This document shows, in pieces, positions 35,046 through 47,404 of a stretch of DNA of 64,000 nucleotides. Below the pieces are notes generated by a model. That model was not told the origin of the DNA. It did no database searches and saw only the letters and a list, made by a program, of their open reading frames with translations. The translations under genes were made by a program, and so were the position numbers. Within the stretch, counting starts at the first letter, position 1; every line of letters begins with the position of its first letter. Source of the stretch: Ptychodera flava (taxonomy: Eukaryota; Hemichordata; Enteropneusta; Ptychoderidae); NCBI RefSeq assembly GCF_041260155.1, contig NC_091947.1, positions 38,992,532 to 39,056,531 on the forward strand. Direction: 5' to 3'.

Positions 35046-35937
35046 TCACAATTTATCAATTACCGGTAGTTTTGACAGTAGCTCTTTGTTATCATTGTGC
35101 ATCTGTCTGAGCACCCCAATGACTTCTGCATTACTCACAATCATTCGTTTTCCCCGTTTCTTTTTTGGAGGTTGTATTTCTGGTTTATTTTTGTGTGTGA
35201 CTGAAGAAGCATTCTCTCTATTATCAATTTCTGTCACTGTTACATTTTCACTGTCAGCGTGTGTACAAACAGAAACAGGATTTTTACTGCCAACAGTGAA
35301 CAAAGGTCTGACAGAAGGGTCATCCCCAATGACGGCAAACATTGCATCCTCGTATATGAATTTACGTTTACCTGTACCTGTTTTATTTGAATACTGGATA
35401 TAATCTCTGTACTTTTTTTTCAGCGATTTCCATTTATCCATACATTTCTCATGAGTTGTGTTTATGGAAAATGTGTTATTAATTTCATTTGATATTTTTA
35501 CCCATAATGGTTTCCTTTTTTTGGCACAATCAAGATCTGTACTATTTTTCTTCACAAGATCAATGAGACAACGTATTTGGTCTTCTGACCAATCAAGTCT
35601 TTCCTTAGAGGAACTCATTACAATGGTGTTTTCTGCTGCAGTTGGCTGTGGTTTGCTTGGCGTACCACTATGTTGTGCTGTTTGCTGCTCATGTTCTACA
35701 CTCCTGACATCGACACTCTTCTCCAATTCAGTGCTCTGCTGGGCTGTACTTTGTTGCTGCTGTTGTGTTGTACTGTGCTGATCATGTGATGGTTGCTGAG
35801 GTGATAACATATAGGTTCCTGATGCAGACTGCTGTGGCTTCTCAGCCTCTGGTACACTCTCTACATGCAGATAGATTGGCTCTGTTACCAGCTCATCGGG
35901 CAATCCATCTATTATGGTTTGTAACAAGTTTGTATCT
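35046..35937 (-). CDS. Myb/SANT-like (trihelix) DNA-binding protein, last exon
   Basis: About 297 aa on the minus strand from a splice acceptor at ~35,938 (TATTTTATTAG|ATACAAAC) to a stop at 35,046. A Gln/Ser-rich N-terminal half is followed by a Myb/SANT-like domain: RLDWSEDQIRCLIDLV, then RKPLWVKISNEIN, then CMDKWKSLKKKYRDY, the regularly spaced tryptophans of trihelix domains. A basic PPKKKRGKRM patch near the end could be a nuclear localisation signal. Harbinger transposons usually carry a Myb-like partner gene that helps import or bind the transposase. This one lies ~6.5 kb from the Harbinger transposase on the opposite strand, so partnership is plausible but unproven. The first exon(s) upstream were not identified; a MITE sits in that intron. 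Confidence 0.75.
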
Positions 35938-35962
35938 AATAAAATAAATATAAAACCCATTA

Positions 35963-36763
35963 GGGAGCTGTCATTATTTACGGCCTGGGGGGGTTGGAGC
36001 AATCAGAGGGGGGTCACTCAAAACATTGAAAGCTAGAAAGGGGGTTGCTTAAACTGTGGAAAGAAAGAAGTTACTCAAATTTTTGTGCAAAATGAATTGA
36101 AACCTCTCTAAGATTGCACCAGACTGCACCATTGCACACATCAATTTCTCAAAAAATTTCCATGCAAGAGGGGAGACTCCCCCTGTGGTGTTCTAACAGA
36201 TTTACTCAGTAAAAATACAAATTGAAAACACCTCTCAAATTACACTAGACTGCACCATTGCACACATCAATTTCTAAAACTTTTCCACATAAGAGAGGGG
36301 ACAACCCCTTCTGATACCTTCCCCCCTCAGCCTCCCACATGTGCTCCCTCTTATACTTTCAAAGTCTGCCCTGTCAGATGTCTTAGTTAAAACCCTGTCA
36401 TTATACCCATCCCAAAGTAAACAATATAGTGGTTGCAGAATGAGCTTTTATATCTACATTTTGTTGTGACTTTGAATATCATTTTGTTGGTTTAACATTT
36501 TTCTACTGTCATGAAATAACCAATGATAATCAAGCGGGGTACAGCAGAATTTGAAAGATCTTTACTATTGCTGTATTTTTGTAAATTTTACAAATACGTG
36601 TATCGATATTTAACTTCTCTAAGTGTGGGGGGTAGTCAAAATTTCTGTGTTAGAGAGGGGGTTACTCAAATTTATCATGGTTGGCAGGGGGGTATATACT
36701 CGAAATTTCAAATTTTCCGACGAAATTCCTCCGACCCCAAGGCCATAAATAATGATGACTTTC
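35963..36763. mobile_element. TTA-flanked element (801 bp)
   Basis: Ends GGGAGCTGTCATTATTTACG / AATAATGATGACTTTC, flanked by TTA (35,960-35,962 and 36,764-36,766). It sits in the intron upstream of the Myb/SANT exon. A related copy in inverted orientation is inside 29,691-30,850. A 3-bp TWA target suggests Harbinger. Confidence 0.7.
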
Positions 36764-36766
36764 TTA

Positions 36767-37565
36767 ACATCATTTATCAAGATGACCTTTCTGAGTGCGT
36801 AAGTAGATTACTCAGTCTACTTTTTTTTTCAAACATAAAGGGACAGTAGGGTCAAAGTAATTAAATTTTTTGTTTTGCATCCACTCAAATTTGTGAAAGG
36901 TAAACAGTGAAAAAACAGAAAATTTAGCACACGTTTTATATTTACTCGTTTCCACGTGTCAGTATTGCCATCATTTCCAAAACGTAGGCCACTGTGTCCC
37001 CTTCTATACAATTTTAGGACTTATCAAGATTTTTGGGGGACATCAGTGGTATCTCCAGAAGTCTCTGATTATCATATCAATGAAATGTTCCTAAGAATTG
37101 TTTCTTTCAATGTTTTGTTTTTCAGTGGTAGCCTATCATTTTATGGCGGCCATAATGATATTAGAATTAAAAAAAATTGAATCCACCCAAGGACAAGAAA
37201 CATTTTATTGACCTTATTTATGTGAAAAGTTTAAATTGCAATAAAACAAATTGGCGAAAGTAGAGGTATAAACGAAGCAAAAAAAAATGAAGTTCAAATG
37301 TATGCACAGTAGCTAGCACTGTAGCTGCACTGAGGACTACAGCCTATAGTTTTCTATTGCAACCAGAAAAATCGTCGGAAAAACTACGGTCTGCAGTCCT
37401 GCATCCTCTTGTAGCATAGCACTTGCAAACGACAACAGGGACAAAGCTTCATAAATTTATTACACATGTATTCCACACGGAATTGACGGCAGTCCAACCT
37501 GAAAGATCAGCTTCTATTGCTGTACGTATTAAAATGTGGCAAATGAAAACTAAATAATCGTGTAA
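36767..37565. other. No gene recognised
   Basis: AT-rich with short unmatched ORFs. Confidence 0.4.
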
Positions 37566-38245
37566 TTCAGGTATGTAGCATAGGCGCACGATGAATTTTA
37601 AAATCAATTATCTGAATTTTTAATGTTGAAACATGCATTTTATTAACAAATGTGCAAACGGAAATCGTGCGGCCAGATTTTGAGGCATACAGTGAACAGT
37701 GCCCATCACTACACTACAGTGCAGTGCACGGCTGTGGCCGTTTAGCTCTGCTGTTACTTATAGTATACACTCGGCCAATTTTAAAACCACTTGTCTGTAA
37801 TTGAATGGTGAAACATGCATTTTATTAATAACTGTGCAAACAGAAATCATGCGGACAGCTTTTGAGACATACTGTGAGCAGCGCCCAGAACACGGCTGTG
37901 GTCGCTCGGCTATCTTGTACACATGACAGCCGAGCTGCCACAGCCATGTTCTGGGCGCTGCTCACTGTATGTCTCAAAAGCTGCCTGCATGATTTCCGTT
38001 CGCACAGTTATCAATAAAATGTATGTTTCAACAATAAAATTGCAGACAAGTGATTTTAAAATTCGCCATTTGTATAAAATTAGTAACGTTAACAGTTGAG
38101 CTAAGCGGCCACAGCCGTGCATGGGGCACTGTTCACTGTATGCCTCAATAGCTGCCCGCACGATTTCCGTTTGCACAGATTTTAATTAAATGCATGTTTC
38201 AACATGAAAATTACAGACAAGTGATTTTAAAAGACGTCGTGCGCC
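37566..38245. repeat. Imperfect ~0.65-kb palindrome built of four related blocks
   Basis: A ~150-bp block (TGCATTTTATTAA..GCAAACGGAAATCGTGCGG..CACGGCTGTGG) occurs twice on each side of a centre near 37,918, in opposite orientations. Outer edges carry GGCGCACGA/TCGTGCGCC. Confidence 0.75.
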
Positions 38246-38249
38246 TGTG

Positions 38250-39455
38250 GTATGTAGGAGTATCTCAAACTATACACTCCGAGTTCCAAAACCGAGTCGG
38301 ACTTGCAAGTCCGAGTACTCGGACTTGCATACTCCGAGTAAACCTGCTTACTCGGATTTGTATACTCCGAGTACATGGCCTACTCGGACTTGAATACGCC
38401 GAGTAATACGTGTTCCTATAAATGCATATTTTGCCATGCCGGACAAGAAACGATCTGTCAAAAAAAGTATTTTATTACTCGCAGAGTTAACGGCTAGCAC
38501 GGATCGATATGTCGAAAATCTGCTCTTTTGAAAAAGAAAATCATTTTCACGATGTCTTGCAATCAGTTGCGCAATGTATATTTAACCACGGTCCCTCCAC
38601 AAGGAGGGACCGGGACCGTGATTTTACCCTCAGAAGAAAGCTACTGCCACGGCCGGCGGCAAAGTTTTTGAAAGATGACTTAGACGTATAAACATTCATT
38701 AAAAACCAATAAATTTCAGGCAAGTCCAGTCAGTTACTCAGTTCGATATCACAATCGGTCCAGCGAACTTAAATCAATGCATGACATCACAGGTCAAGTC
38801 AGGTCATTATTTACGACCAAGTGGTCACTCGCACTCGGTTCATACCATAGACGAGCGCACTGTGCTCGGAATATGCCTAAAATGCTTGGGCAAGTTTATC
38901 ATGGCCTCGTTACGCCAGCAAACCACGGCCATGACATCACAGGTCGACAGGTCATTCAATCGACAGGTCATTCAATTATGGCGTCCGTGTTCTAATAACT
39001 TGCCGCGCTGCATCGCGGTAATCTTGAAACGTTTTTGTGCCCAATTCAAGTCATGTATCAAATCAGGATCTGATCCGGTAATGAAACGAAAAGACAAGAC
39101 AAGCTCATAATTTGCATGACGGTAGCTACACTCGACGATGACTTGAGCGTGTTGTACAAGATACACAGATCGGATCAGAGGTCAGACAGATTGCGTTAAC
39201 AACTCTATTCTCTGAGCGACTGGAAATGCACTGCAGTGTATACGCTGTTCCTGTGTTTTTTCCAGCATTGTTTTTTTCTATAAGCAAGTGTAACTCGACG
39301 TATTCAAGTCCGAGTAGGTCATGTACTCGGAGTATACAAGTCCGAGTAAGCAGTTTTACTCGGAGCATGCAAGTCCAAGTACTCGGACTTGTAAGTCCGA
39401 CTCGGTTTTGGAACTCGGAGTATGCTGTTGAAGGCACTCTTACATACCTCCGTAT
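38250..39455. mobile_element. 1.2-kb element with ~165-bp inverted ends
   Basis: Left end GGTATGTAGGAGT, right end the inverse ACTCTTACATACC. Each end holds a series of CTCGGACTTG/ACTCCGAGT words. No transposase inside and no clear target duplication. A small hairpin, CGGTCCCTCC..GGAGGGACCG, is at 38,590-38,612. Confidence 0.7.
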
Positions 39456-39788
39456 AAACATCATCAAAACTTCTTAAAAATTATGACATTTTACGCGAAA
39501 TACACGTACACCATATATAAGTCTCGTTGTCAACTCAATGAATTACCATTATTTGGTATTATTGGCCATTTTGCTTCGTTTTAGGGATAGAAACTTTGAA
39601 CAAACATAGCATTCGATACTTACTTTTCATAACCATTTCCAGCTTCGAAGCAGGTGTTACAAAAGTAATTTTTCGGCCTTTGTTGAACGCCGGAAACGTT
39701 AGTCGTTACTGTTTTGTCGTCCTCCATTTTTTCCCCGAGGAGCCTAGACCTTCCCCTGCTCGAGAGCAGGGGCAGATAAATAATAATG

Positions 39789-41218
39789 TTTATTGCACAA
39801 CAACACACTTAAGAAGTGTGGTAAGGCAAAAATACCTGTACAGTTAAACGAAGTGTGGTAAGGCAAAAATACCTTTACAGTTCAACGATACAAGGATTAA
39901 CAAACATGGTTGTAGCTGCTGCTGGGGGAGAAAGTAAGGTACTTGAAATATACTTAACAAGGGGTAATTTATCTGGCTGACTAAAGATGTAAATGAACTT
40001 CTCTTTCTGGTCTAAGTCAACGAAACCAGGACTGCACATAGTTATTGAGGAAAATAACATCTCTCTGTAAGTGCTATATTTTGGACAGATCATTACATAA
40101 TGGAATTCATCCTCTACTGAAGATTTACAATACTTACAAAATCTCTCATTTGCAGGGACTTTTGGGATTGATCTCCGACCTAATTCAATTTGTAAGTTGT
40201 GATCAGAGATTCGAAGTTTTGTAAGCCACTTCCTATAAGTAAAATTTCTTATATCCAATAAATAATTTTCAAAGTGAAAAGAAGTTTTAAATTCTCTATA
40301 TGTTCTGAGTTTATTTTTTCCTGAACCTGGGTTTCGTGAATCATTATGCAAATTTCTGAGCCAAGTCTGATGATACCTCTTACATAAATTATCAACAACA
40401 ACACTTACTGTGGAATTGATATTACATACAGAAGTCCATACATTACTTTCACTGTAAGAATTCAAAATGTTATACACAAAATCAGACCATTTTGAATTAA
40501 ACCTCGATGATATGTATGCAGACTTAAGTAAAATGTCATCGGTCAAAACCAGTCTATGCCAGTACTTGAGCATGTGTTTTATAACTGTAAACCGAATTGG
40601 ATATCTACCAAGCTCTCCAATAACACCAGCATTTGAGGCATGTTTAGAAACTCCTAGAATGAATTTATAGAAAGAGATACTGACATCATCAAGAAAATTA
40701 ACTTTGTCATTCATGCCCCCATATTTCACAGCCATAAGTCATAATAGGTACAATTAATGTATCAAAAAGTGCTAATGCTACTTTTACAGAGAGCGAACTA
40801 TTCTGAAAATAGACCCTTACGAAGGCTAAAAAGTGCTTTCATTGCCTTCAGTTTAAGATTACGAAAATTACCTTTGAATTTACCATTTGGAGTAATGACA
40901 AAACCAAGATAACAGTACTCTTTCACTAAGTCAAGCGCTATTCCATTGTAAGTAAGGGTAACTCCTTTTACAAGATGATTACTTTTGTTAAATACAATTA
41001 CTTTTGTCTTCTTTATGTTAATAGATAATTTCCAATTACAGCAAAAATCACGCAGCTTATCAAGACATCTTTGCAAGCCAGCTCTAGTTTCTGACATCAA
41101 CTGGAGATCATCAGCATACATCAGACAATTTATATGGAGTGAATTCAAATTAATAGGACAGTCCTCATCATCACCAAAAATGCAAGGAAGATCATTTACA
41201 AAAACATTAAATAAAGTT
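39789..41218 (-). pseudogene. 5'-truncated non-LTR retrotransposon reverse transcriptase
   Basis: The minus strand 41,218-40,798 encodes the palm of a non-LTR reverse transcriptase, including CLMYADDLQLMS (catalytic YADD) and KTKVIVFN. After two frame changes (near 40,797 and in a G-run near 40,722) the frame continues to 39,875 with the C-terminal region. That region includes a Cys/His motif, FCKYC..VEDEFHYVMICPKY, typical of LINE C-termini. AATAAA on the minus strand at 39,789-39,794 is a possible polyadenylation signal. The 5' end stops where a TGACGTCA-type repeat begins. Endonuclease and most of the polymerase are missing; non-functional. Confidence 0.85.
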
Positions 41219-41345
41219 AAAACTCCCCCGAGGTACCCCGAAAATGACGTCATGGGATAATCGAACGGAACCATCGATGTTACCCGAGGGCGCCTCGAGG
41301 CGGATGGAACGCACCCCTGCCTCTTCGTGCTTGTCACTGAGGCGG
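41219..41345. repeat. TGACGTCA-containing dispersed repeat
   Basis: GAGGTACCCCGAAAATGACG, then a GATAATCGAACGGAA and a GAGGCGCCTCGAGG-like core, as at 12,443-12,602, followed by GCTTGTCACTGAGGCGGGGA shared with the centre of the 11.5-12.3 kb foldback. Confidence 0.6.
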
Positions 41346-41604
41346 GGACCAGCCAACTTTCGTGAGTGTAGCGCAGCCAACGGTAGAAAGGGGGCAGGGA
41401 ACCAGACTAGGGCTAATAGAAATAACAATAAGCCTGAATTTTGTCAAAAACACCACTGAGGGCGCTATTTTCATTGCTATCTCAAAATTTCCGTGGACTT
41501 GCCCACACGAAAAATTAATCAATAGTCAAGCTGACATTGACCTAACACCTGTTAAGAGGGTTCGTGCCGCTGAATGTTTTAAAATAGCAAAATCGAGCTC
41601 AACG

Positions 41605-41696
41605 TAGCTCTGTATGGCAGGGCTGTGTGTTACCGGCGTTACACGGCCTCCCACCCGTGTAACGCCGGTAACACACAGCCCTGCCATGCAGAGCTA
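41605..41696. mobile_element. Foldback MITE, TAGCTCTGCATGG family, copy C
   Basis: Inverted arms TAGCTCTGTATGGCAGGG..., flanked by the 9-bp direct repeat AGCTCAACG (41,596-41,604 and 41,697-41,705). Confidence 0.85.
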
Positions 41697-42179
41697 AGCT
41701 CAACGCTACTATGGTGGCCGATGGGAAATGAATTTGTGGTCTTGTGCCCTCTCCTGCCTGGTACACTGTCCGCTGATGCTGTACTGACAAGTGCTCACTG
41801 ACAAGTAATCTGCCACGACAAGCTTTTGATTGCAAATTCAGTTCGGCGTGTCTGTTTTGACTTATTCATCCATGGCCAGAAGTCGGAATTTTTTCATTTT
41901 AGACATTTTTACATTTTAGTAGTGCATGTTTGACATGTTAGGTCGGAACTAACGTGCCTAAAATGCCAAACGTGCAAACCTATCGTGTATCGTGCAGACC
42001 TAACGTTAAAGAACCTGCCCTTACCAAATCTGTTGACCGGAAAGTGCCCGGTATGTGCCCGGTTTGTGCCTGGTATGTGCCCGGTTTGTGCCTGGTGCCC
42101 CTTTTCACTGCCTGGAAAGTGCCCGTTTTAGTGTTTACTTTGATTTTTAGCAAACACAAGTGACCGTAAATTGAACGTT

Positions 42180-42880
42180 TTTGACCGGAATGCGACCGGC
42201 ATTAGGACTTAGTTTTTTTTAACCACTTTTATGACTGGAAAGCGACCGGCATTATGACTTAGCTATTTTTAACCGACATTTATGCCCGGTTTATGCCTGG
42301 ATTGCAAATGAAATAGAATTTCTTTATTTTTTATGACCGGTTTGCGCCTGGTTTGTAAATGAAATTGAATTTGACCATTTGGGAATGCCCGGTTTATGCC
42401 CGGATTGCAAATGAAACAGAATTTTACTCGTTAAGTGACCGGTTTGTGCCTGGTTTGTGAATGAAATGACTTTGACCACTTGGGAATGCCCGATTTATGC
42501 CCGGATTGCAAATGAAACAGAATTTTACTCTTTAAGTGACCGGTTTGTGCCTGGTTTGTGAATGAAATTGAATTTGACCATTTGGGAATGCCCGATTTAT
42601 GCCCGGATTGCAAATGAAACAGAATTTTACTCTTTAAGTGACCGGTCTGTGCCTGGTTTGTGAATGAAATTGATTTTGACCGTTTGGGAATGCCCGGTTT
42701 ATGCCTGGATTGCAAATGAAACAGAATTTGAGTATTTTTCATGACCAGTTTGCGCCTGGTTTGTGAATGAAATAGAATGTGATCATTTCGGAATGCCTGG
42801 GAATGGCTGGTGCAAATGAAATGGAATTTGACTCTTAATAGGTGATTGTTTTGCACCTGGTTTTCAAATAAAATATAATT
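42180..42880 (+). repeat. ~102-bp tandem array in left arm
   Basis: Units marked by GACCATTTGGGAATGCCCG near 42,373, 42,474, 42,576 and 42,678, each with GCAAATGAAACAGAATTT and GTGCCTGGTTTGTGAATGAA. The minus-strand ORF across it is a repeat product. Confidence 0.85.
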
Positions 42881-42904
42881 TGAATATTTTCCCTTACTGA
42901 AGAT

Positions 42905-43110
42905 TATTTCTACAGCAAGTTTGCAGCAAATACGCAGCAAGCATAGCTTGCAGGAAGGAGTTGCAGAAGTTTACAGCTAGCTATGACCCTCCCGCAAACC
43001 TTAGATCAATTTGCAGCCAATTTGCAGTAAACGGCTAAGTTGCTGCAAATTTGCTGCAAACAAGATATTGCTGCAAATATGCAGCAACACATGCTGGACA
43101 TATTGCCAAC
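42905..43110. repeat. TTGCTGCAAAT/GCAGCAAAT short-motif cluster
   Basis: Around ten occurrences of TTTGCAGC or its inverse GCTGCAAA within 200 bp. Confidence 0.65.
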
Positions 43111-43557
43111 TATTGCATTCCAAGGGAGTACAGTGAACCATTGCAGTTTGTGACAGTTCATACTCAAGAAAACAAAACTGACATTTCATTTATATTTTAT
43201 ATTTATGTATTTTTATAACAGACAATGCACACATAAATTATAATAACTGGTAGATAATGTACAGCTTTTAAAGCACAGTTAAGCTGGTGAAAGCAACAAT
43301 CTGGTCGGGTAAATTATGGTTGGATCGACAACTGAACTTTTAGGAAAACAAATTTTTAAATCAGGGACTTGTCTGTCTTGCAAGTTAAACCCTGTTTTCT
43401 GTGAATGATACCAAAGTGCAAGCAGTTTCGAACGAAATGTGCGTCTGATCATGCTGATGATCTGTGTAAGGACGCGTAGACTTTTGTTGCTGCAAATCTG
43501 TACCATAAAAGTAACGAGAGATGAGAACTTTTCAATGTAGAAACATGCCCCAAGTAA

Positions 43558-45196
43558 GGCTGCGTTCACAAATAACGATTAGGGGGGGGGGGGGGCTGGA
43601 GGAATTTCGATTGAAATCTTATTTTTTTTAAGATCCCCCCCCTAAGTACCCCAAAAAAATTTCAAATGCCCCCCCTCTATATGGTCAAAATTTTTCAAGT
43701 CCCCCCCCCCAACTATCACAGGCCCGCATATTTGTAAAGGATGTGAGCGCAGAAAAAATAAACATATTGCGCCGTTCCGCTCACAGGTGTTCAACACTAC
43801 CTGTATTAGCACTTTCTGTCATATTCTCAAGGCAAGTTCTTTAAATGCATCAGTGGATTTTTTAGATTTATTGGTCTAAAAGCCAACTTGAGTTAATCCA
43901 ACTCTGGCCAGGTCAATTGCTCCTGCTGAGGAGCACACAAAATGACAATCATGAGAGAGTAGGCAAATTGTGAATTCTGGCTAATTGCCATATTGCACTG
44001 TGACCTACCAAACATTTTTCCAAAACTACAAGACATCTATGAATTAGATGCTACTCTAAATTGACAATACTGGAAGGTTAAAATGTTCCACCAAATAAAT
44101 GTTTTAATCTCTGAAATTTTGGGTGTAATAATTTCAAATTTGGTTAAAAAATAAATAATTCCATTTGGTCAAATATTTTTACTTTTAGTCTTTACTGTTC
44201 AAAGTTTTACATCTGTATCATTTTATAACAAGAATATGAAAATTTAGAAAACCAAGCATGGTGACCCTATCTTTTTTCTGTAATATTTGATTATTCTTAT
44301 ATGCTAGAATTCAAACATTACTATGTGTTCTTGCATGTGTTGCTCTCTGGCCTGATCTTGTGTACAATTATGTTTCACTGTCATGAGCATCATTTGACCC
44401 AAATTCTTCTTCAACTACCATGTACATCAGAGTCAGCGCTATCTCTGTCACTGATCAGGTATGCAGTGACAGTGAAACTGCAGGAGCAGAGCTTTAATGA
44501 TAGTGACACTATCTTAGGCAGTAGCTGTATTAACTTTGATAATTTTGGCAATATTTTGTTCAGTTTTACAAATTGTTCTAGTTCTACTCCCTACAGCCTG
44601 TTGAAATGTCTAGTATTCAGCTTGCTATCACAGCCTATTTATGTGTACCATGCATTTGTATCACTGACAACTGACTGTCAGTCTGGACTCCAATTAAATT
44701 ATCACTAAATACATATTTATATTTATATATACAGGCTTTGTCGACAAACTAAATATTATGTTTGAGCATGCTGTAGGGAGATAGCAAGAAACTGTAGTTG
44801 TTATATTGCATAGAAATATTGCAGAAACCATTAACAGTTGCAACTTCTGCCCTGTTACGAGGCTCAAGTTTGTTTTTTAACACAAATCACACATTTAGAT
44901 TTTTTCGAGATAAAAGTCATGAAATGTGACAAAATGGTTCTAAATTTTGTTAAATTATTTCTAACATTAAAACATTTTGATGACATTAAAAATGGTATTC
45001 ATTTTTCATTGAATTATCTACAAAAGCTTGGAATTGGCAAATGTAAAACACAAAAGGGAACAAAAAATTTTCAAGTCCCCCCCTATAGGTAGAGCAAAAT
45101 TTTCAAGTCCCCCCCCTCTACTACCCCAAAAATTTTCGAATCCCCCCCCTGAATTCCTCCAGCCCCCCCCCCTAACCGTTTTTTGTGAACGCAGCC
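43558..45196. mobile_element. Non-autonomous Harbinger-type element 4
   Basis: Ends GGCTGCGTTCACAAATAACG / TTTTTTGTGAACGCAGCC, then long G/C runs (CTGGAGGAATT / AATTCCTCCAG). Flanked by TAA (43,555-43,557 and 45,197-45,199). A 135-aa ORF inside (44,301-44,708) matches nothing I know and is probably chance. Confidence 0.8.
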
Positions 45197-45256
45197 TAAA
45201 TGTCAATGTTGGTATTAGCGTACCTCCATGGTATAAGCAAGGACCCGCTACTACCT

Positions 45257-45337
45257 TAGCACTGCGTACAGGTCTGTGTGTTCCCGGCGTTACACGGCCT
45301 GTAACGCCGGGAACACACAGACCTGTACGCAGGGCTA
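45257..45337. mobile_element. Foldback MITE, GCGTACAGGTCTG subfamily, copy D
   Basis: 81 bp; arms TAGCACTGCGTACAGGTC and inverse, with TGTGTGTTCCCGGCGTTACA in the arm. Flanked by the 9-bp direct repeat CTACTACCT (45,248-45,256 and 45,338-45,346). Close relative of the element in the HECT gene intron. Confidence 0.85.
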
Positions 45338-45346
45338 CTACTACCT

Positions 45347-46310
45347 CAGAGCAGGGCCGTGCTGCAAGCAGAATACGGTACGTGCGTCCCGACGTGCGTA
45401 CAGTGCCCTATGTACAGTCTGTGTCCCGTCATCGTGAACAAAATCTCGCCTTCTGATGACATTGATGTGAAGGCTTTTGTCCATGTTTTCAGCGATAGAG
45501 TTAGATTGCCGAGCACAAATTTGAGGTTTAGGATTACACTCCATCCCGAGCCGCTGTACGAAAATCCAATATGCTACCTCGCTAACTTTCAACGCGTCCT
45601 AAGCCAGCTATGAGCAGCGAGCGTGAGCAGCCCCCCAGCCGACATGTTTACACACGAGGTCACGCACGCATGGAGGTCACGGTTCATCAAGATCAGTTCG
45701 CGCATTGATATTGATTCTTTGTGCTGAAAGAAATTTTACTCTCTTTTGAGTCTTTCTATGGTAAAAGTATCCATTTTCATTAACTTATAAATTAAATTCT
45801 ATATCAAGTATGAAACATAACGGATTGGTGCAGATGTAGAGTCAACTCCAGCGTTTCAAAACGGGACTACATTATCAATCGCGTAATAATTTATAGATCG
45901 CACTTCCGTGAACGTCATGAGGCTTGATCGGCGCGAAGTGGATTTTAGTACCGTCGGCTGTGTACTTGTGATCAGGGAGTTATCTAGTGGACAATTTCGT
46001 GATCTTTCTATGGAATCGCCAGTCAAATGATGTCATATTGTTGCAAAAACGTGTATACAGTACCAGGGACAGACAAAGTTCTAAATTTGTGAACGCGAAC
46101 AGCAGTAAAGATGCCGACTATATTTTCTATGTACACACGGCCCGGAGAGACCTGCAATTACCGGGAATCGTCTGCGAGCCGTTCACAAATGTAAGTCAAT
46201 GTACCGTCCGTCTGTACGTCGCTATTATCCTAATTGCTATGTTTACCTACAGATAAATTTCATTGAGTATTGATTCATGCTGAATTCACTTTCGTTTCAC
46301 AACTGATACT
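45347..46310. other. No gene recognised
   Basis: Several short ORFs without recognisable domains. Confidence 0.4.
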
Positions 46311-46315
46311 TACAA

Positions 46316-46498
46316 TGATAGCTGTGGAAATGCAGCTATCTGTTGGTGGGTAGCATGTGTCGCTATGCGGGTAATCAAAACGTCAACCCGTCGGGGGGGG
46401 GGGGGGGGGGGGGGGTTGACCTTTGATGACCCGCATAGCGACGCACGCTAGCCCATCCCACCAACAGTGAGCTTCGTTTCCACAGCTATTACAGTATA
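46316..46498. repeat. Hairpin with a 23-G run in its loop
   Basis: Arms ATAGCTGTGGAAATGCAGCT.. / ..TTTCCACAGCTAT and TCGCTATGCGGGTAATCAAA / inverse surround GTCAACCC-GTC-G23-TTGAC. The G run is uninterrupted. Confidence 0.8.
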
Positions 46499-46499
46499 G

Positions 46500-47400
46500 T
46501 GCTGAGATTTTTGCAGATTGTCACCATCGTGTATGCAATAAACAACATACGCGAGCTGTCAGCTGTTGGACATTTTGATCATTATTAATTTAATAACAAT
46601 CATAAATATTTATGCATTTTTGTACTTCAATTTTTCAACATTTTTTGTCTCATTTTCAAATAACAATTGATTTATTTCATCAAATTGCGATGTTTACAAT
46701 GTTTGGTCAAACGGTAAAGACTTACACTCTTCCCTGAACGATTTGTATTTTTCAGAATGCATTGCCGGTGCTGGGACAAGAAATTCAGAGAACAGAAAGC
46801 CAAATTGCAGCCTTTGACAGTAATGTAAATGTTACATGAAACTTCTTGGGTCAAAAGAAAATCTCTTGACACTTATGTGGCATGAAATAAATCAATAAAT
46901 CATACCACAATTTAAATTTAAACTTTTTTTTCTCTGTTGTCTTTTTATATGAAACAATAACTTTATTTGCGCTGACCATTGTTTCTTGTGAAGCTGGTAT
47001 TTCAGAGCTTAGTTGGATAAAACACATCTTGTCCTGTCCACAATCGGCCTTAAGATTTGTCAGGTTTTCATTCTTAACTGTGTCACTGACATTAGCCATG
47101 TCTACACAAGTGATTTTACAACATCTGTGTACATATCTGTCACTGATCTGAACTTATTATATTGTTGCAGAAGATAAAAATGATGAAACTTGTACAATAC
47201 AAGAAATTTTGCTGTCGCTTAATTTTGTTGCTTCTTTTGTTTTCAGTATCTCTCATCTATTAATAATGTATTTAGTTTTCTTTCTGTTGCTGAAATTAGT
47301 AAAGTTTATTCCGGAGCTGACTACTATGGAATCATGCCAACTTAATCTTATGAAGGAAATTTTGCGTGTGTAGTTTCAGCAAAGGTGCAGTAACATGCAA
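46500..47400. other. No gene recognised
   Basis: AT-rich interior of the foldback element; an 82-aa minus ORF (46,851-47,099) has no recognisable domain. Confidence 0.4.
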
Positions 47401-47404
47401 AATA

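Noticed and set aside
35086..35781. Plus-strand ORFs opposite the Myb/SANT exon
   Set aside because: Antisense shadows of the Gln/Ser-rich coding frame.
42431..42940. 169-aa minus-strand ORF with repeated HSQTRHKP-like peptides
   Set aside because: Produced by the ~102-bp tandem array; no codon pattern or domain suggests a protein.
44301..44708. 135-aa ORF with hydrophobic stretches
   Set aside because: Inside a non-autonomous Harbinger-type element, no recognisable domain, no splice or promoter evidence.
45028..45613. Plus-strand ORFs of 142 and 84 aa
   Set aside because: They cross a MITE border, C-runs and a foldback MITE; the Pro-rich sequence comes from poly-C tracts.
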